Assembly (NCBI GenBank): GCA_040081265.1
Contig: JBEBGV010000002.1
Location: 88,186 to 152,185, forward strand
Length of the DNA: 64,000 nt
Source of the DNA: JBEBGV01 sp040081265
Lineage (GTDB): Bacteria > Acidobacteriota > Vicinamibacteria > Vicinamibacterales > UBA2999
Reading direction: 5' to 3'
Part shown: positions 52,457 to 63,083 of the stretch, piece by piece
How positions within the stretch are numbered: the stretch's first letter is position 1
Layout: each line of letters begins with the position of its first letter
The notes under the pieces: model-generated
Database searches by the model: none
The model's input: only the letters and a program-made list of their open reading frames with translations
Told to the model about the DNA's origin: nothing
Program-made: the position numbers and the translations under genes

Positions 52457-52508
52457 GCCGGGTCTGAAAGACCCGGCGTGCACGGCGGGTCCTCCGGACC
52501 CGCCCTAC
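52457..52508 (+). repeat. two REP-like hairpins between arrays
   Basis: First: GCCGGGTC (52457-52464), loop TGAAA, GACCCGGC (52470-52477). Second: GGCGGGTCC (52484-52492), loop TCC, GGACCCGCC (52496-52504), then CTAC. Stem sequences differ from other copies but stay fully paired. This is the densest non-coding block in the window. Confidence 0.82.
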
Positions 52509-52558
52509 TGCCTACTGCCGACCGCCGACTGCCCACTGTCTACTGCATACTGTCTACC
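52505..52558 (-). repeat. degenerate 7-nt array before the PfkB gene
   Basis: Minus-strand units of the TAGACAG, TATGCAG, TAGACAG, TGGGCAG, TCGGCGG, TCGGCAG, TAGGCAG, TAG type. It runs from the hairpin to 2 bp before the start codon of the PfkB gene, where any ribosome-binding site should lie; no clear Shine-Dalgarno sequence is visible. Confidence 0.75.
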
Positions 52559-52560
52559 CC

Positions 52561-53502
52561 ATGTCTCTGTTTGACGTGATCGGTGTCGGGGCCAGCTCGA
52601 TCGACTTCGTCTACCAGCTTCCCGCGACGCCGGTGCCGGACTCCGATACCGCCAAGCTGCGCATCACGCGGCACATCATCTCACCGGGGGGACAGACCGC
52701 AACCGTCCTGTGCACGTGCGCATCGCTCGGTCTTCGAACGAAGTACATCGGAACCGTCGGGAACGACTCGCATGCGGGCACCCTTGTCAGCGCGATGCAG
52801 TCCAGTGGCATCGACACCTCAGGAGTCATCTCGCGGACTGCGCCCACTCCTTATGCGGTGATCCTCGTAGACCAGCGTCACGGCGAACGCGTCGTTCTCT
52901 GGGACCGGCATCCAGATGCCGCCCTCACGCCGGACGACCTTCGGCCGCACGAGTTCAGTGGCGCGCGCCTCGTGCACGTGGACGATGTGGACATCGAGGC
53001 GGCGCTGGAGGCGGCGACGCTGGCGCGCAGGGCTGGCGTTGCCGTGACCAGCGACATCGAAGCGATCACACCGCGGACCGGCCACCTGGTGGAGGCGGTC
53101 GACGTCGCGATCTTCGCCGAGCACGTCCCGCCGGCTCTGACGCGCCTGCCCAGCCTCGAGGCTTCCCTTCGCTTCCTGCGGGCACGCCCGGACCAAATGC
53201 TGTGCGTGACGCTGGGAGCCCGTGGAGCGATGCTGCTGGTGGGTGGCGAGACCTATGCCGTGGAAGGCCACCGAGTCCCCGTGGTGGACACCACGGGAGC
53301 CGGCGACGTGTTCCGCGGCGGGTTCATCACCGCGCTCCTGCGGGGAGACTCACCGCCCTCTGCCCTCCGATTCGCGAACGCGGCGGCCGCAGTCAGTTGC
53401 ACGAAGCTCGGCGCGATTGCTGGAGTGCCAACCATGGCCGAGGTCGAGCGCGTGTTGGTCTCAGACCAGGTGGTCGCTCAACAGGGCAACGACTTCGACT
53501 GA
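52561..53502 (+). CDS. PfkB-family carbohydrate/nucleoside kinase
   Basis: A 313-residue ribokinase-like kinase. IGVGASSIDFVYQLP at the start, the substrate-side Gly pair in ISPGGQTATVLCTCASLG near 40, and the anion-hole/catalytic motif VDTTGAGDVFRGGFITALL (parts; Asp near 247) near 242-260. Specificity (fructose, ribose, adenosine and others) is not evident. Its 3' end overlaps the AbiEii-type gene by 42 bp on the opposite strand. Confidence 0.9.
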   Translation: MSLFDVIGVGASSIDFVYQLPATPVPDSDTAKLRITRHIISPGGQTATVLCTCASLGLRTKYIGTVGNDSHAGTLVSAMQSSGIDTSGVISRTAPTPYAVILVDQRHGERVVLWDRHPDAALTPDDLRPHEFSGARLVHVDDVDIEAALEAATLARRAGVAVTSDIEAITPRTGHLVEAVDVAIFAEHVPPALTRLPSLEASLRFLRARPDQMLCVTLGARGAMLLVGGETYAVEGHRVPVVDTTGAGDVFRGGFITALLRGDSPPSALRFANAAAAVSCTKLGAIAGVPTMAEVERVLVSDQVVAQQGNDFD

Positions 53503-54117
53503 ACCCACTTCGGCCACCGCTGTCGTGAGCGTGCGTCTTACGGCATCGGATAGGGCCTCGAGATCGCCGTCGCCGAAGTACGAGAGCGCCTTGAGCGACA
53601 CGAGCGGTTCGAACTCCGGGTACAGCGCCTGGGCGGCCCCCAGCGCGCGGGCCAGCGTCACACCCTGTCCCAGGAGGGTCGCCAGGTCGAGGTAGTCCTT
53701 CCGCTCCGCGCGCACCTGGACGACCCGAACCTTCTGTGCCGCGAGATCGAGCAATGAGGCCACCTGCACCCCGGTGTCGGTGGCAACCGATGGTTCTCCA
53801 ACGCGCCCAAGCACGAGCCCACCGAGAAACGACACCTTCACCGGCTCGACGCGCTCCACCAGGAAGGTCGCCGTCGATGGTGCAGCCTGGATCAGGCGGG
53901 CCCCGGCGAGAAATGACAGCGACGCCGACAACTGATGTGCGTCGACAGGGTCGTTCGTGAAGAAGTCGAAGTCCTCGGACTGCCTGCTGCCCGTGCGCAG
54001 TGCGAGAGCGGTGCCGCCATAGAGGACGAACGTCCTGGGCAAGGTGCCACGGAACTCAGACCACAGCCGGAGCTGCGAGGGGGGAAGCACATCTAGACGC
54101 GGAGAGAACTCCCTCAT
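53461..54117 (-). CDS. AbiEii/AbiGii-type nucleotidyltransferase (putative toxin)
   Basis: A 218-residue nucleotidyltransferase-fold protein. YGGTALALRTGSRQSEDFDFF near residues 33-53 (in parts) holds the G-G-T-A and D-x-D of the DUF1814/AbiEii family; LLDLAAQKVRVVQVRAERKDYLDLA (parts) near 140-165 is the second family block. In AbiE systems it is the toxin partner. It follows a small gene in an ATGA overlap. The 42-bp antiparallel overlap with the PfkB gene is unusual. Confidence 0.85.
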   Translation of the reverse strand: MREFSPRLDVLPPSQLRLWSEFRGTLPRTFVLYGGTALALRTGSRQSEDFDFFTNDPVDAHQLSASLSFLAGARLIQAAPSTATFLVERVEPVKVSFLGGLVLGRVGEPSVATDTGVQVASLLDLAAQKVRVVQVRAERKDYLDLATLLGQGVTLARALGAAQALYPEFEPLVSLKALSYFGDGDLEALSDAVRRTLTTAVAEVGSVEVVALLSDHLV

Positions 54118-54386
54118 GCCAGCCGGCGGACGGGACGAGGTTCAACCTCGAGGCCGAGGCGCAGGTGCCAGTAGCACCACGATCGCGCGTCGAACACGCC
54201 TGGCGGAGCCGACCGAACGGCCTGTCGCAGGCGCTCGGTTCCGTAGGCCGCCTCGACGTACTGCGCGTCCGCGAAGCCACCGAACACCATGACTCGACAC
54301 AGGAAGTCGTCCACCCGCGCCAGCGCGACCTCGGGCGATGCCCACCACATCACACGTGCGGCGATCTTCCGGAGTTCGTGGTCCAC
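54114..54386 (-). CDS. small partner of the AbiEii-type protein (putative antitoxin)
   Basis: A 90-residue protein with WWASPEVALARVDDFLCRVMVFG at residues 14-36 (parts) and PPGVFDARSWCYWHLRLG near 61-78. This 'W..P..aL...FL..vm..G...d ... PPG.fd..SW.yWH' pattern is typical of the short gene before DUF1814 nucleotidyltransferases. It is translated first and coupled to it, the usual antitoxin-toxin order, but antitoxin activity is inferred. Confidence 0.75.
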   Translation of the reverse strand: MDHELRKIAARVMWWASPEVALARVDDFLCRVMVFGGFADAQYVEAAYGTERLRQAVRSAPPGVFDARSWCYWHLRLGLEVEPRPVRRLA

Positions 54387-54424
54387 GGCGACAGCATAAC
54401 AGTGCGCGGGCCGGCGCGCCGGAG

Positions 54425-57103
54425 CTACTGCCGCTTCGGTTTCCAGTTGAGGATGACGGTTAGAGGTGTGGTGACGGCGTCCTCGAGCGGAGTGTTGAGA
54501 AGAAAGCGCTGACCGTCGGGAGAGGCCACGACGACAGCGCTCGGCCGCATGGTGAAGAACGCCACCGGCGTGCCCACGTCGAGGGTCCCGTTCGCACGCA
54601 CGGTCACAGGAGCGGACATCAGGCGATTGTCGAGAGCGCGGTAGAAGATCTGCTTGCCGTCATTGCTCCATCGCGGCGTCGTGCCTCCGCTGGCAGAAAT
54701 CCGCGCTGTACCACCGAGCCCTGGAAACGCCTTCACGAAGACCTCAACCTGTCCCGTCTCGTCGGACGTGTACGCGACCCACCGTCCATTTTTCGAGAAC
54801 CGCCCCTCTGTCTCTTCGACAATGCCAGCGCTCTGCGCGACGACGAACGGCTTACGATCACCGTCGAGCGGCAGGGCCCACAGGTCGCGCCGCGTCTGCG
54901 GGCTCTGGACTTCGTACAGGATGAACCGGCCGTCCGGAGACCAGTCCCAGACGTTCTTGTTGATCGGCGATTCGAGCAGCAATTCTTCCGGGGCGGCACC
55001 ACTGGCCAGCTTCACGTAGAGGTCGCCCGGCCCCTTGCGCATCGACACGAACGCGATACGGCTCCCGTCCGGTGACCAGATCGGCTCTCGATCGATCCCT
55101 GGATCCGACGTCAAGCGCCTGAGCACGCCCCGAGCGGTGTCCATCAACCAGATATCGGCGTTTCCGTTGACCGACCGCTCCAGCGCTACGGCGCTTCCGT
55201 CTGGCGACACGCTTTGTTCATTCCCCCTCGTCACGGGGTCGCTAGCTCGGGTATCTGGCTCGCCAATCGAACCGATCTGCCTGCCCGACCGGTCGAACCA
55301 GACCAGTTGGCGCGACGGTGTGGCGGCGGCGCGGTACACGAGGGATCCCGCTCTCGACGCAGAGAGAGCAATGTTTCCGATCAAGTCATCCGTCGCCGTG
55401 CCATCCCCAACGACGATGGGCTCGCCAATCGTGTCGAGCGTCTCGAGATTCAGTCGTTGAGCGAGGAGCGCGTCCTGACGCAGGAACATCAGATAGTCAG
55501 GCGGCACGAATTCGGCTCGCGAATCCGCATCGAAAAGACGTCGCGTCTCCTGTGAATCAAGGGTGCCCACATACACGCCACGCGCCTCTGGAGTGCCCAT
55601 CACGTAGAACAGGAAGCGACGGCCGTCGGGCAGGAACTGCGGAAGGCGGTGGCCGGCCTGCTGTGGCGATTCGACCTGCGTGGCCTCCACGGGTTGGCCG
55701 CCGCTGGCCGGGACGCGCGAGAGAGGCCCCGTGGTTCCCGCGCTGAACAGGATGGTGCCGTCCGTACCCCAGGCACTGGCGACGGCCGGGCCGTTGAAGA
55801 TCGTCCGTGTCGTCGGACCGTCAAGGTCTACCCGCTTCAATCCAACGCCGGCAACCCTGAACCCGATGGACCGGCTATCCGGCGACCAGAAGGGAAACGC
55901 CGCACCTTCCGTTCCTGGTAACGGTTGCGCCGTGTCGGAGTCCAGGGAGCGAAGCCATAGCTGCCGAGGCTTTCCCTCTGCAATCCCGACGAAGACGAGT
56001 GTGCGTCCGTCTGGTGCGATCGCGAATTGGGTCGGAGAGCCTGGCGGCGTAACCATCTGAAGCCGGACTTCAGGCGCTTCCACGGGCGCGGGGCGGAGCA
56101 GCCACGCGCCAAGCGCCGTGACGACAGCTCCCACGACGACGGCCGCCACAAGAGCCGCCGTGAACCGGCGACGTTCGCGACGGCTGCGAACCGGAGCCAA
56201 CGCCGCAAGCGCGTCTGTCGCCCCGGATGGCGTCGAGGCGGTCGAGAGCGCTTCGAGCGCGAATGCGAGATCGCGCGTGGACTGGAACCGCGCCGCCGGG
56301 CTCTTCTCGAGACACCGCTCGATAATGCGCACGAGCGCGGGCGGAATCTTGCGCTCCGCCGCCGGTAGTTCGGGCGGATGGTCCTTCACGATGGCCGTCA
56401 TCGTGTCCATCGTCGTCTCGCCGCGAAACGCGCGCTGGCCCGAGAGCATCTCGTAGAGCACGGTGCCAAAGGCGAAGAGATCGGAGCGGTGATCCGCCGC
56501 CACGCCGCGCACCTGCTCGGGCGACATGTAGCCCACCGTGCCGAGCACCGTCCCCTCTATCGTGTTCGGCGCTGCCGTCGGCAAGGCCGTCGGCAAGGCC
56601 GACACGGCCGCGACCATTGGCTCCGCCTGCGTGAGCTTGGCCAGGCCGAAGTCCAGAATCTTCACCCGCCCGTCTTCTGTGACGAACAGGTTCTCCGGCT
56701 TCAGGTCCCGGTGGACGATGCCCTTCTCGTGCGCGGCCGCCAGGCCATGCGCGATCTGCACGGCGTAGTCGAGCGCCTTGCGCACGGGGAGCGGGCCGGT
56801 GAGCTGATCGCGAAGTGTGCCGCCCTCGAGGAGTTCGGTAACGAGGTACGGGGCGTCAGCATGCGTGCCGATGTCGAAGAGCGCGAGGATGTTGGGATGG
56901 TTGAGCGCCGCAGCCGCGCGCGCCTCCTGCTCGAAGCGCTGCAGCCGCTCCGGATCGCTCGCCAGACCCGCGGGCAGCACCTTGATCGCCACGTCGCGCC
57001 CGAGCCGGCTGTCTCTCGCCCGATAGACTTCGCCCATGCCCCCGGCCCCGAGGGCAGAGAGAACTTCATATGGGCCGAGGCGCGAGCCGGGTTGCAGGGG
57101 CAA
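54425..57103 (-). CDS. Ser/Thr protein kinase with PD40 beta-propeller sensor
   Basis: An 892-residue receptor-like kinase. Kinase domain at 12-280: LGAGGMGEVYRARD, VAIKVLPAGLA, catalytic HRDLKPENLFV, ILDFGLAKL and GTVGYMSPEQVRG. One transmembrane helix (AALVAAVVVGAVVTALGAWLL) near 315-335. The extracytoplasmic part (about 345-892) has repeated PD40 strands such as WSPDSRSIGF, SPDGSAVALE, WSPDGSRIAFVS, WSPDGRFILYE and WSNDGKQIFYR, forming a propeller. All catalytic residues are present. Ligand unknown. Very common in Acidobacteria. Confidence 0.94.
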   Translation of the reverse strand: MPLQPGSRLGPYEVLSALGAGGMGEVYRARDSRLGRDVAIKVLPAGLASDPERLQRFEQEARAAAALNHPNILALFDIGTHADAPYLVTELLEGGTLRDQLTGPLPVRKALDYAVQIAHGLAAAHEKGIVHRDLKPENLFVTEDGRVKILDFGLAKLTQAEPMVAAVSALPTALPTAAPNTIEGTVLGTVGYMSPEQVRGVAADHRSDLFAFGTVLYEMLSGQRAFRGETTMDTMTAIVKDHPPELPAAERKIPPALVRIIERCLEKSPAARFQSTRDLAFALEALSTASTPSGATDALAALAPVRSRRERRRFTAALVAAVVVGAVVTALGAWLLRPAPVEAPEVRLQMVTPPGSPTQFAIAPDGRTLVFVGIAEGKPRQLWLRSLDSDTAQPLPGTEGAAFPFWSPDSRSIGFRVAGVGLKRVDLDGPTTRTIFNGPAVASAWGTDGTILFSAGTTGPLSRVPASGGQPVEATQVESPQQAGHRLPQFLPDGRRFLFYVMGTPEARGVYVGTLDSQETRRLFDADSRAEFVPPDYLMFLRQDALLAQRLNLETLDTIGEPIVVGDGTATDDLIGNIALSASRAGSLVYRAAATPSRQLVWFDRSGRQIGSIGEPDTRASDPVTRGNEQSVSPDGSAVALERSVNGNADIWLMDTARGVLRRLTSDPGIDREPIWSPDGSRIAFVSMRKGPGDLYVKLASGAAPEELLLESPINKNVWDWSPDGRFILYEVQSPQTRRDLWALPLDGDRKPFVVAQSAGIVEETEGRFSKNGRWVAYTSDETGQVEVFVKAFPGLGGTARISASGGTTPRWSNDGKQIFYRALDNRLMSAPVTVRANGTLDVGTPVAFFTMRPSAVVVASPDGQRFLLNTPLEDAVTTPLTVILNWKPKRQ

Positions 57104-57140
57104 GAGGTGACGGGATTATATTCGCGCCTCAGTTTCACAC

Positions 57141-57195
57141 GGCGCCCCGTGAAGGGGCGCCCTACAGCCCGGCGGGCCGTGAAGGCCCGCCCTAC
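57141..57195 (+). repeat. two tandem REP-like hairpins
   Basis: First: GGCGCCCC (57141-57148), loop GTGAA, GGGGCGCC (57154-57161), CTAC. Second: GGCGGGCC (57171-57178), loop GTGAA, GGCCCGCC (57184-57191), CTAC. Same loop and tail, different but fully compensating stems, 9 bp apart, in the spacer between the kinase start and the branching-enzyme stop. Confidence 0.85.
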
Positions 57196-57199
57196 GGAA

Positions 57200-57247
57200 G
57201 CACTAACAACCAGCAACTAACAACTGGTAACCGGCAACCAGCAACTA
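57200..57247 (-). repeat. degenerate 7-nt array ending glgB
   Basis: Minus-strand units TAGTTGC, TGGTTGC, CGGTTAC, CAGTTGT, TAGTTGC, TGGTTGT, TAGTG. The period is again seven although the unit sequence differs (T-rich rather than G-rich). The first TAG is the glgB stop codon. Confidence 0.75.
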
Positions 57248-59449
57248 TCTCTTGAACATCATGCAGGACAGTGGCGGCAGCGTGAGCGTCAACGTGTGGC
57301 TGAGATCATGGCGCGGCTCGGGCGTCGCCCAGACGCCCCCGTCGTTGCCGACGTTGCTCCCGCCATAGACGCCAGCGTCGCTGTTCAGGATCTCGCGATA
57401 CCAGCCGCCGCCAGGAACGCCGATCTTGTATTCGTATCTCGGCACGGGCGTGAAGTTGGCGATGATCACCACGGCGTTGTCGGGATCCTTCGCCCGACGC
57501 AGCAGCGAGACGACGCTGTTCTCGTGGTCGTGACAGTCGATCCAGCTGAACCCGGAACCCTCGTTATCAACTTCGTAGAGCGCGGGCTCGTCTCGATACG
57601 CGTTGTTGAGATCGCGTACCCACCGCTGAAGCCCGGCGTGCCCCGGGTAGTCGAGCAGGTGCCAGTCAAGGCTCGTGTCGTGGTTCCACTCGCGCCACTG
57701 CCCGAACTCGGATCCCATGAACATCAGCTTCTTACCGGGATGTCCGAACATGTAGCCGAAGAGCGCCCGCAGCGTTGCCTGCTTCTGCCAGCTGTCGCCC
57801 GGAATCTTGTCGGCCAGCGATCGTTTGCCGTGCACGACTTCGTCGTGTGAAAACGGCAGCACGAAGTTCTCGGTGAAGGCGTAGAGCATCGAGAACGTGA
57901 TCGAGTTGTGCAGCCAGCGGCGATACACCGGATCGTGCTCGACGTAATCGAGCATGTCGTGCATCCAGCCCATGTTCCACTTGTAGCTGAAGCCCAGACC
58001 ACCCGTGTACACGGGTCGACTCACGCCCGGCCACGACGTGGACTCCTCCGCGATCATGATCGTCCCCGGCACCCGACCGTGCGTGACGATGTTGAGCTGC
58101 TTGAGGAAGTCGACGGCATCGAGGTTCTCGCGGCCGCCGTACTGGTTGGGAATCCACTCGCCTGACTTGCGTGAATAGTCGAGATACAGCATCGAGGCGA
58201 CGGCGTCCACGCGCAGACCGTCGAGATGAAACTCTTCGAGCCAGTACAGGGCATTGCTCAACAGGAACGTGCGCACTTCGTTCCGGCCATAGTTGAAGAT
58301 CAGCGTGCCCCAGTCCTGGTGTTCACCCATGCGGGGATCAGCGTGCTCGTAGAGGGCGGTGCCGTCGAACCACGCCAGTCCGTGTTCGTCCTTCGGAAAA
58401 TGCCCAGGCACCCAGTCGAGGATGACGCCGATGCCGTTCATGTGGCACTCGTCGACGAAGTAGCGGAAGTCGTCGGGCGAGCCAAACCGGCTGGTCGGCG
58501 CGTAGAAGCCGATGACCTGATAGCCCCATGACGCCGTGAAGGGATGCTCCATGATGGGCATCAGCTCCACGTGCGTGTAGCCCATGTCGCGCAGGTACGG
58601 CACCAGCGTATCGGCCAGTTCCCTGTAGGTCAGATTCCGCGTCCCATCATCGGCACGCCGCCACGAGCCGGCATGGATCTCATAGGTCGACATCGGACGG
58701 GAATGCCATCCTCCCAATCCGGCGCGTCCGCGCACCCATTCCTCGTCGCGCCACCAGTAGGTCGAATCGGAGTCGACGATCGAGGCGGTCTGCGGTGGAA
58801 GCTCGAACCTGCGCCCGAACGGATCCGACTTCAGCAGGAGTTGTCCCGCACTGGTGCGCAGCTCGTACTTGTAGCGGCTGCCATCGGGAACGCCGGGGAG
58901 GAACACCTCCCAGACGCCACTCGGGATCAGCTTCCGCATGGGATGCATTCGTCCATCCCATCCGTTGAAGTCTCCGACCACCGACACGCGCTGGGCGTTG
59001 GGTGCCCACACGGCGAAGTGCACGCCGCTGGTGCCACCGATCGTCCGGCGTCTGGCACCGAGGTGCTCCCAGGCCCGGAACAGCGTGCCCTCGCTGAACA
59101 AGTGCAGGTCGTAGTCGCTGAGGAGCTGGCCGAACCGGTACGGATCGTCGATGTCCACCGACGTGCCGTGCGCGTGCACCCTCAGGCGATAGTCCTTCGC
59201 GCCGCCCTGTGCCTCGGGCCACGAGGCTTCAAACAGTCCGTCCGGGTGCCGCCTGAGCATCGGCACGACGCGCTCGTTGACCAGAACCTCGACGCGTTCA
59301 GCCGACGGCTGCATCGTCCTGACCAGGGACAGGTTGCCGGCGTCGGAGGGGACGCGGTGCCACCCGAGGACGGCGAACGGGTCGTCGCTGACCCCGGTGG
59401 CCACAGCCTCGAGGCTCGACTGATCACGCGACGCTGCGATTTCGCTCAT
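57245..59449 (-). CDS. glgB: 1,4-alpha-glucan (glycogen) branching enzyme
   Basis: A 734-residue GH13 enzyme that adds alpha-1,6 branches to glycogen. An extra N-terminal carbohydrate-binding module (about 18-115), a CBM48 domain (VHFAVWAPNAQRVSVVGDFN near 143), and the catalytic barrel: DGLRVDAVASMLYLDY near 400 (nucleophile Asp), IAEESTSWPG near 456 (acid/base Glu) and LPFSHDEVVHGK near 518. A C-terminal all-beta domain closes it. Length equals E. coli GlgB (728). No other glycogen gene is nearby. The stop codon is in the 7-nt array. Confidence 0.96.
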   Translation of the reverse strand: MSEIAASRDQSSLEAVATGVSDDPFAVLGWHRVPSDAGNLSLVRTMQPSAERVEVLVNERVVPMLRRHPDGLFEASWPEAQGGAKDYRLRVHAHGTSVDIDDPYRFGQLLSDYDLHLFSEGTLFRAWEHLGARRRTIGGTSGVHFAVWAPNAQRVSVVGDFNGWDGRMHPMRKLIPSGVWEVFLPGVPDGSRYKYELRTSAGQLLLKSDPFGRRFELPPQTASIVDSDSTYWWRDEEWVRGRAGLGGWHSRPMSTYEIHAGSWRRADDGTRNLTYRELADTLVPYLRDMGYTHVELMPIMEHPFTASWGYQVIGFYAPTSRFGSPDDFRYFVDECHMNGIGVILDWVPGHFPKDEHGLAWFDGTALYEHADPRMGEHQDWGTLIFNYGRNEVRTFLLSNALYWLEEFHLDGLRVDAVASMLYLDYSRKSGEWIPNQYGGRENLDAVDFLKQLNIVTHGRVPGTIMIAEESTSWPGVSRPVYTGGLGFSYKWNMGWMHDMLDYVEHDPVYRRWLHNSITFSMLYAFTENFVLPFSHDEVVHGKRSLADKIPGDSWQKQATLRALFGYMFGHPGKKLMFMGSEFGQWREWNHDTSLDWHLLDYPGHAGLQRWVRDLNNAYRDEPALYEVDNEGSGFSWIDCHDHENSVVSLLRRAKDPDNAVVIIANFTPVPRYEYKIGVPGGGWYREILNSDAGVYGGSNVGNDGGVWATPEPRHDLSHTLTLTLPPLSCMMFKR

Positions 59450-59525
59450 GCGTTACGCGATTGTATCGACTTACCCGGTGATATTCTCAGGTGTCTCGTG
59501 TTGAACGAATTTCAAAGGAGCTCAC

Positions 59526-60041
59526 GTGGCCGGAGTCTACGCCCAGTTCGTTACCTCGGAAGGCAATTTCACCATTCACCTCTTTGACGAACAGGCGCCG
59601 AACACCGTCGCAAACTTCGTCGGCCTGGCCGAGGGCACCAAGGAGTGGACCGACCCGCGCTCCAACAAGAAGTCCACGGAGCCGTACTACAACGGCATCG
59701 TCTTCCACCGCGTCATCGACGGGTTCATGATCCAGGGCGGCGACCCGCTCGGCAAGGGCATCGGCGGGCCCGGTTACGACTTCGCCGACGAGTTCCACCC
59801 GTCGCTGCGCCACGACCGCGCCGGGATCTTGTCGATGGCCAACCGCGGACCGAACACCAATGGCGGCCAGTTCTTCATCACCCTGGCGCCCACACCTCAC
59901 CTCGACAACAAGCACAGCATCTTCGGCGAGGTTGTGGAGGGACTCGACGTCGTTCGCAAGATCGGACGGGCGCGCACCGACGCCCGCGATCGTCCCTCTC
60001 CTGACGTTGTCATCCAGACGGTGACCATCGAAAGACGATGA
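59526..60041 (+). CDS. cyclophilin-type peptidyl-prolyl cis-trans isomerase
   Basis: A 171-residue cytosolic cyclophilin. GTG start 6 bp after AAAGGAG. Active-site segments are intact: IVFHRVIDGFMIQGGDP near 57-73, GILSMANRGPNTNGGQFFIT (parts) near 99-118 and HLDNKHSIFGEVVEG near 125. No signal peptide. Its stop overlaps the sigma-factor start (ATGA), an unusual coupling. Confidence 0.95.
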   Translation: MAGVYAQFVTSEGNFTIHLFDEQAPNTVANFVGLAEGTKEWTDPRSNKKSTEPYYNGIVFHRVIDGFMIQGGDPLGKGIGGPGYDFADEFHPSLRHDRAGILSMANRGPNTNGGQFFITLAPTPHLDNKHSIFGEVVEGLDVVRKIGRARTDARDRPSPDVVIQTVTIERR

Positions 60042-60565
60042 GTCAGGACGAGCGGCAGCTGTCGTCGCTCATGCCGGTGGTCTACGACGAGCTTCGTCGG
60101 ATTGCCGATCGCTACATGCGGCACGAACGACCCGGTCAGACGATTCAGGCGACCGGGCTCGTCAACGAAGCCTATCTGCGACTAGCCGCGGAACGTCCGC
60201 GCGAGTTCGCCAACCGGACCCATTTCGTTGCCATCGCCGCGTTGTCGATGCGGCAGATCCTGGTCCAGCGGGCCCGGGCGCGCGCTGCACAGAAACGTGG
60301 CGGCGCACCGGAGCGGATGACGCTAGACGCTGGGATGCTCGTCGATGAGGGCCGCTCGGTGGACGTGATCGCGCTCGATGACGCCCTGACCGAGCTGGCG
60401 ACCTTCGACCCCGAACAGGCGCGCATCGTCGAGCTGCGCTACTTTGGCGGCCTGACCGTCGAGGAGGCCGCCGACGCTGTTGGTGTGTCTCCGGCGACGC
60501 TCAAGCGCGAGTGGGCGATGGCCCGCGCGTGGCTTCGACAGCGGCTCGAGCCCGGAACCGTGTAG
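60038..60565 (+). CDS. ECF sigma factor (Sig-70_X6-like)
   Basis: A 175-residue sigma factor of the group often annotated 'ECF-type sigma factor' in Acidobacteria and Planctomycetes. Region 2: VYDELRRIADRYMRHERPGQTIQATGLVNEAYLRL (parts), with HFVAIAALSMRQILVQRAR; region 4: AQVVELRYFGGLTV-like ARIVELRYFGGLTVEEAAD and GVSPATLKREWAMARAWLRQ. No anti-sigma factor gene follows; a Ser/Thr kinase gene does, as is usual for this group, suggesting control by phosphorylation. Confidence 0.92.
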   Translation: MSQDERQLSSLMPVVYDELRRIADRYMRHERPGQTIQATGLVNEAYLRLAAERPREFANRTHFVAIAALSMRQILVQRARARAAQKRGGAPERMTLDAGMLVDEGRSVDVIALDDALTELATFDPEQARIVELRYFGGLTVEEAADAVGVSPATLKREWAMARAWLRQRLEPGTV

Positions 60566-60573
60566 TCGATGCG

Positions 60574-61995
<1,422 letters not shown>

Positions 61996-62002
61996 AAAGG
62001 AT

Positions 62003-63082
62003 ATGGAGACCATCAATTTCACACGCGGGGTTCCCGCCAACGAATCGTTCCCGACAGCCGAACTCATCGACGCCGCGACGTCAGCCTTCAAGGCGCACGG
62101 TCCGGCCATGCTCCAGTACGGACCGTCGCGAGGCTTTGGACCACTGCGCGAGTGGATCGCGGCCTGGCAGGGCGTGCCCGCTGATCGCGTCATCACCAGC
62201 AATGGCTCGCTGCAGCTGATTGAATTCCTGTGCCTGCAGATGTTGAAGCCCGGGGACGTTGTCTTTACCGAATCACCCAGCTACGACCGGACGATCGGGC
62301 TGCTGCGCCGGCACGGTGCGACCGTTGTCGGCATCCCGCTCGAAGCGGACGGCCCCAACATCGAAGCACTGGAACGCGCGCTGCAGAAGACGGTCCCGAA
62401 GTTCTTCTATGTCATCCCTGATTTCCAGAATCCTGCCGGAGCGACGTGTTCCGGAGCGAAACGGCGGCAACTGGTCGCGCTGGCTGAGCGCTACGGGTTC
62501 CTGCTCGTCGAGGACGCCCCGTATCGCCTGCTCCGATATCGCGGCACCGAGGAGCCTACGCTGTACTCGCTCGCTCCCGATCGCACGCTCCACATGAGTT
62601 CGTTCACCAAGCTGATCGCGCCTGGCGTACGCACGGGCTTCATGATTGGTGAGCCCACTGCGATTGGCGCACTCGCGAAGGTTGCCGAAGACACCTACAT
62701 CTCGCCTGGTTACGTAGCGCAGGCCATCACGTTCGAGTGGTGTCAGCGCGGCTTGCTGCCGCCACAGGTCGAACGTCTGAAGGCACTCTACCGTCCGCGC
62801 CTCGACGCGACCCTGGCCGGTATCGACAAGTACATGCCCGATGCCTCGGCGACCCGGCCCGACGGTGGGTTCTTCATCTCGCTCACGCTGCCCCAGGGCG
62901 TCAGCACGACCGCTGTCAGAGAAAGCGCCGCCACGCGAGCCCTGAATCTCTCGGACGGCCTCGCCTTCTTTCCCGACGGTGGTGGAGAAGGCTTCCTCAG
63001 ACTCCCGTTCTGCGCGCTCTCGCCCGCCGACATCGACGACGGCCTCAAGCGCCTGGCGGAATCAGTCCGTGCCGTCGGGTAA
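62003..63082 (+). CDS. class I/II PLP-dependent aminotransferase (2-aminoadipate-aminotransferase-like)
   Basis: A 359-residue fold-type I aminotransferase without a MocR DNA-binding domain. LQYGPSRGFGPLREWIA near 34, TNGSLQ-like ITSNGSLQLIEFLCLQM, YVIPDFQNPAGATCSG near 136, LVEDAPYRLLRY near 170, and the Schiff-base Lys in SSFTKLIAPGVRTGF near 203. The arrangement is that of LysN/2-aminoadipate and aromatic aminotransferases; substrate not determined. AAAGGA precedes the ATG. Confidence 0.9.
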   Translation: METINFTRGVPANESFPTAELIDAATSAFKAHGPAMLQYGPSRGFGPLREWIAAWQGVPADRVITSNGSLQLIEFLCLQMLKPGDVVFTESPSYDRTIGLLRRHGATVVGIPLEADGPNIEALERALQKTVPKFFYVIPDFQNPAGATCSGAKRRQLVALAERYGFLLVEDAPYRLLRYRGTEEPTLYSLAPDRTLHMSSFTKLIAPGVRTGFMIGEPTAIGALAKVAEDTYISPGYVAQAITFEWCQRGLLPPQVERLKALYRPRLDATLAGIDKYMPDASATRPDGGFFISLTLPQGVSTTAVRESAATRALNLSDGLAFFPDGGGEGFLRLPFCALSPADIDDGLKRLAESVRAVG

Positions 63083-63083
63083 T

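Noticed and set aside
52401..52558. Tandem repeats considered as a CRISPR array
   Set aside because: Unit is 7 nt, there are no spacers of constant length, and no cas genes are present.
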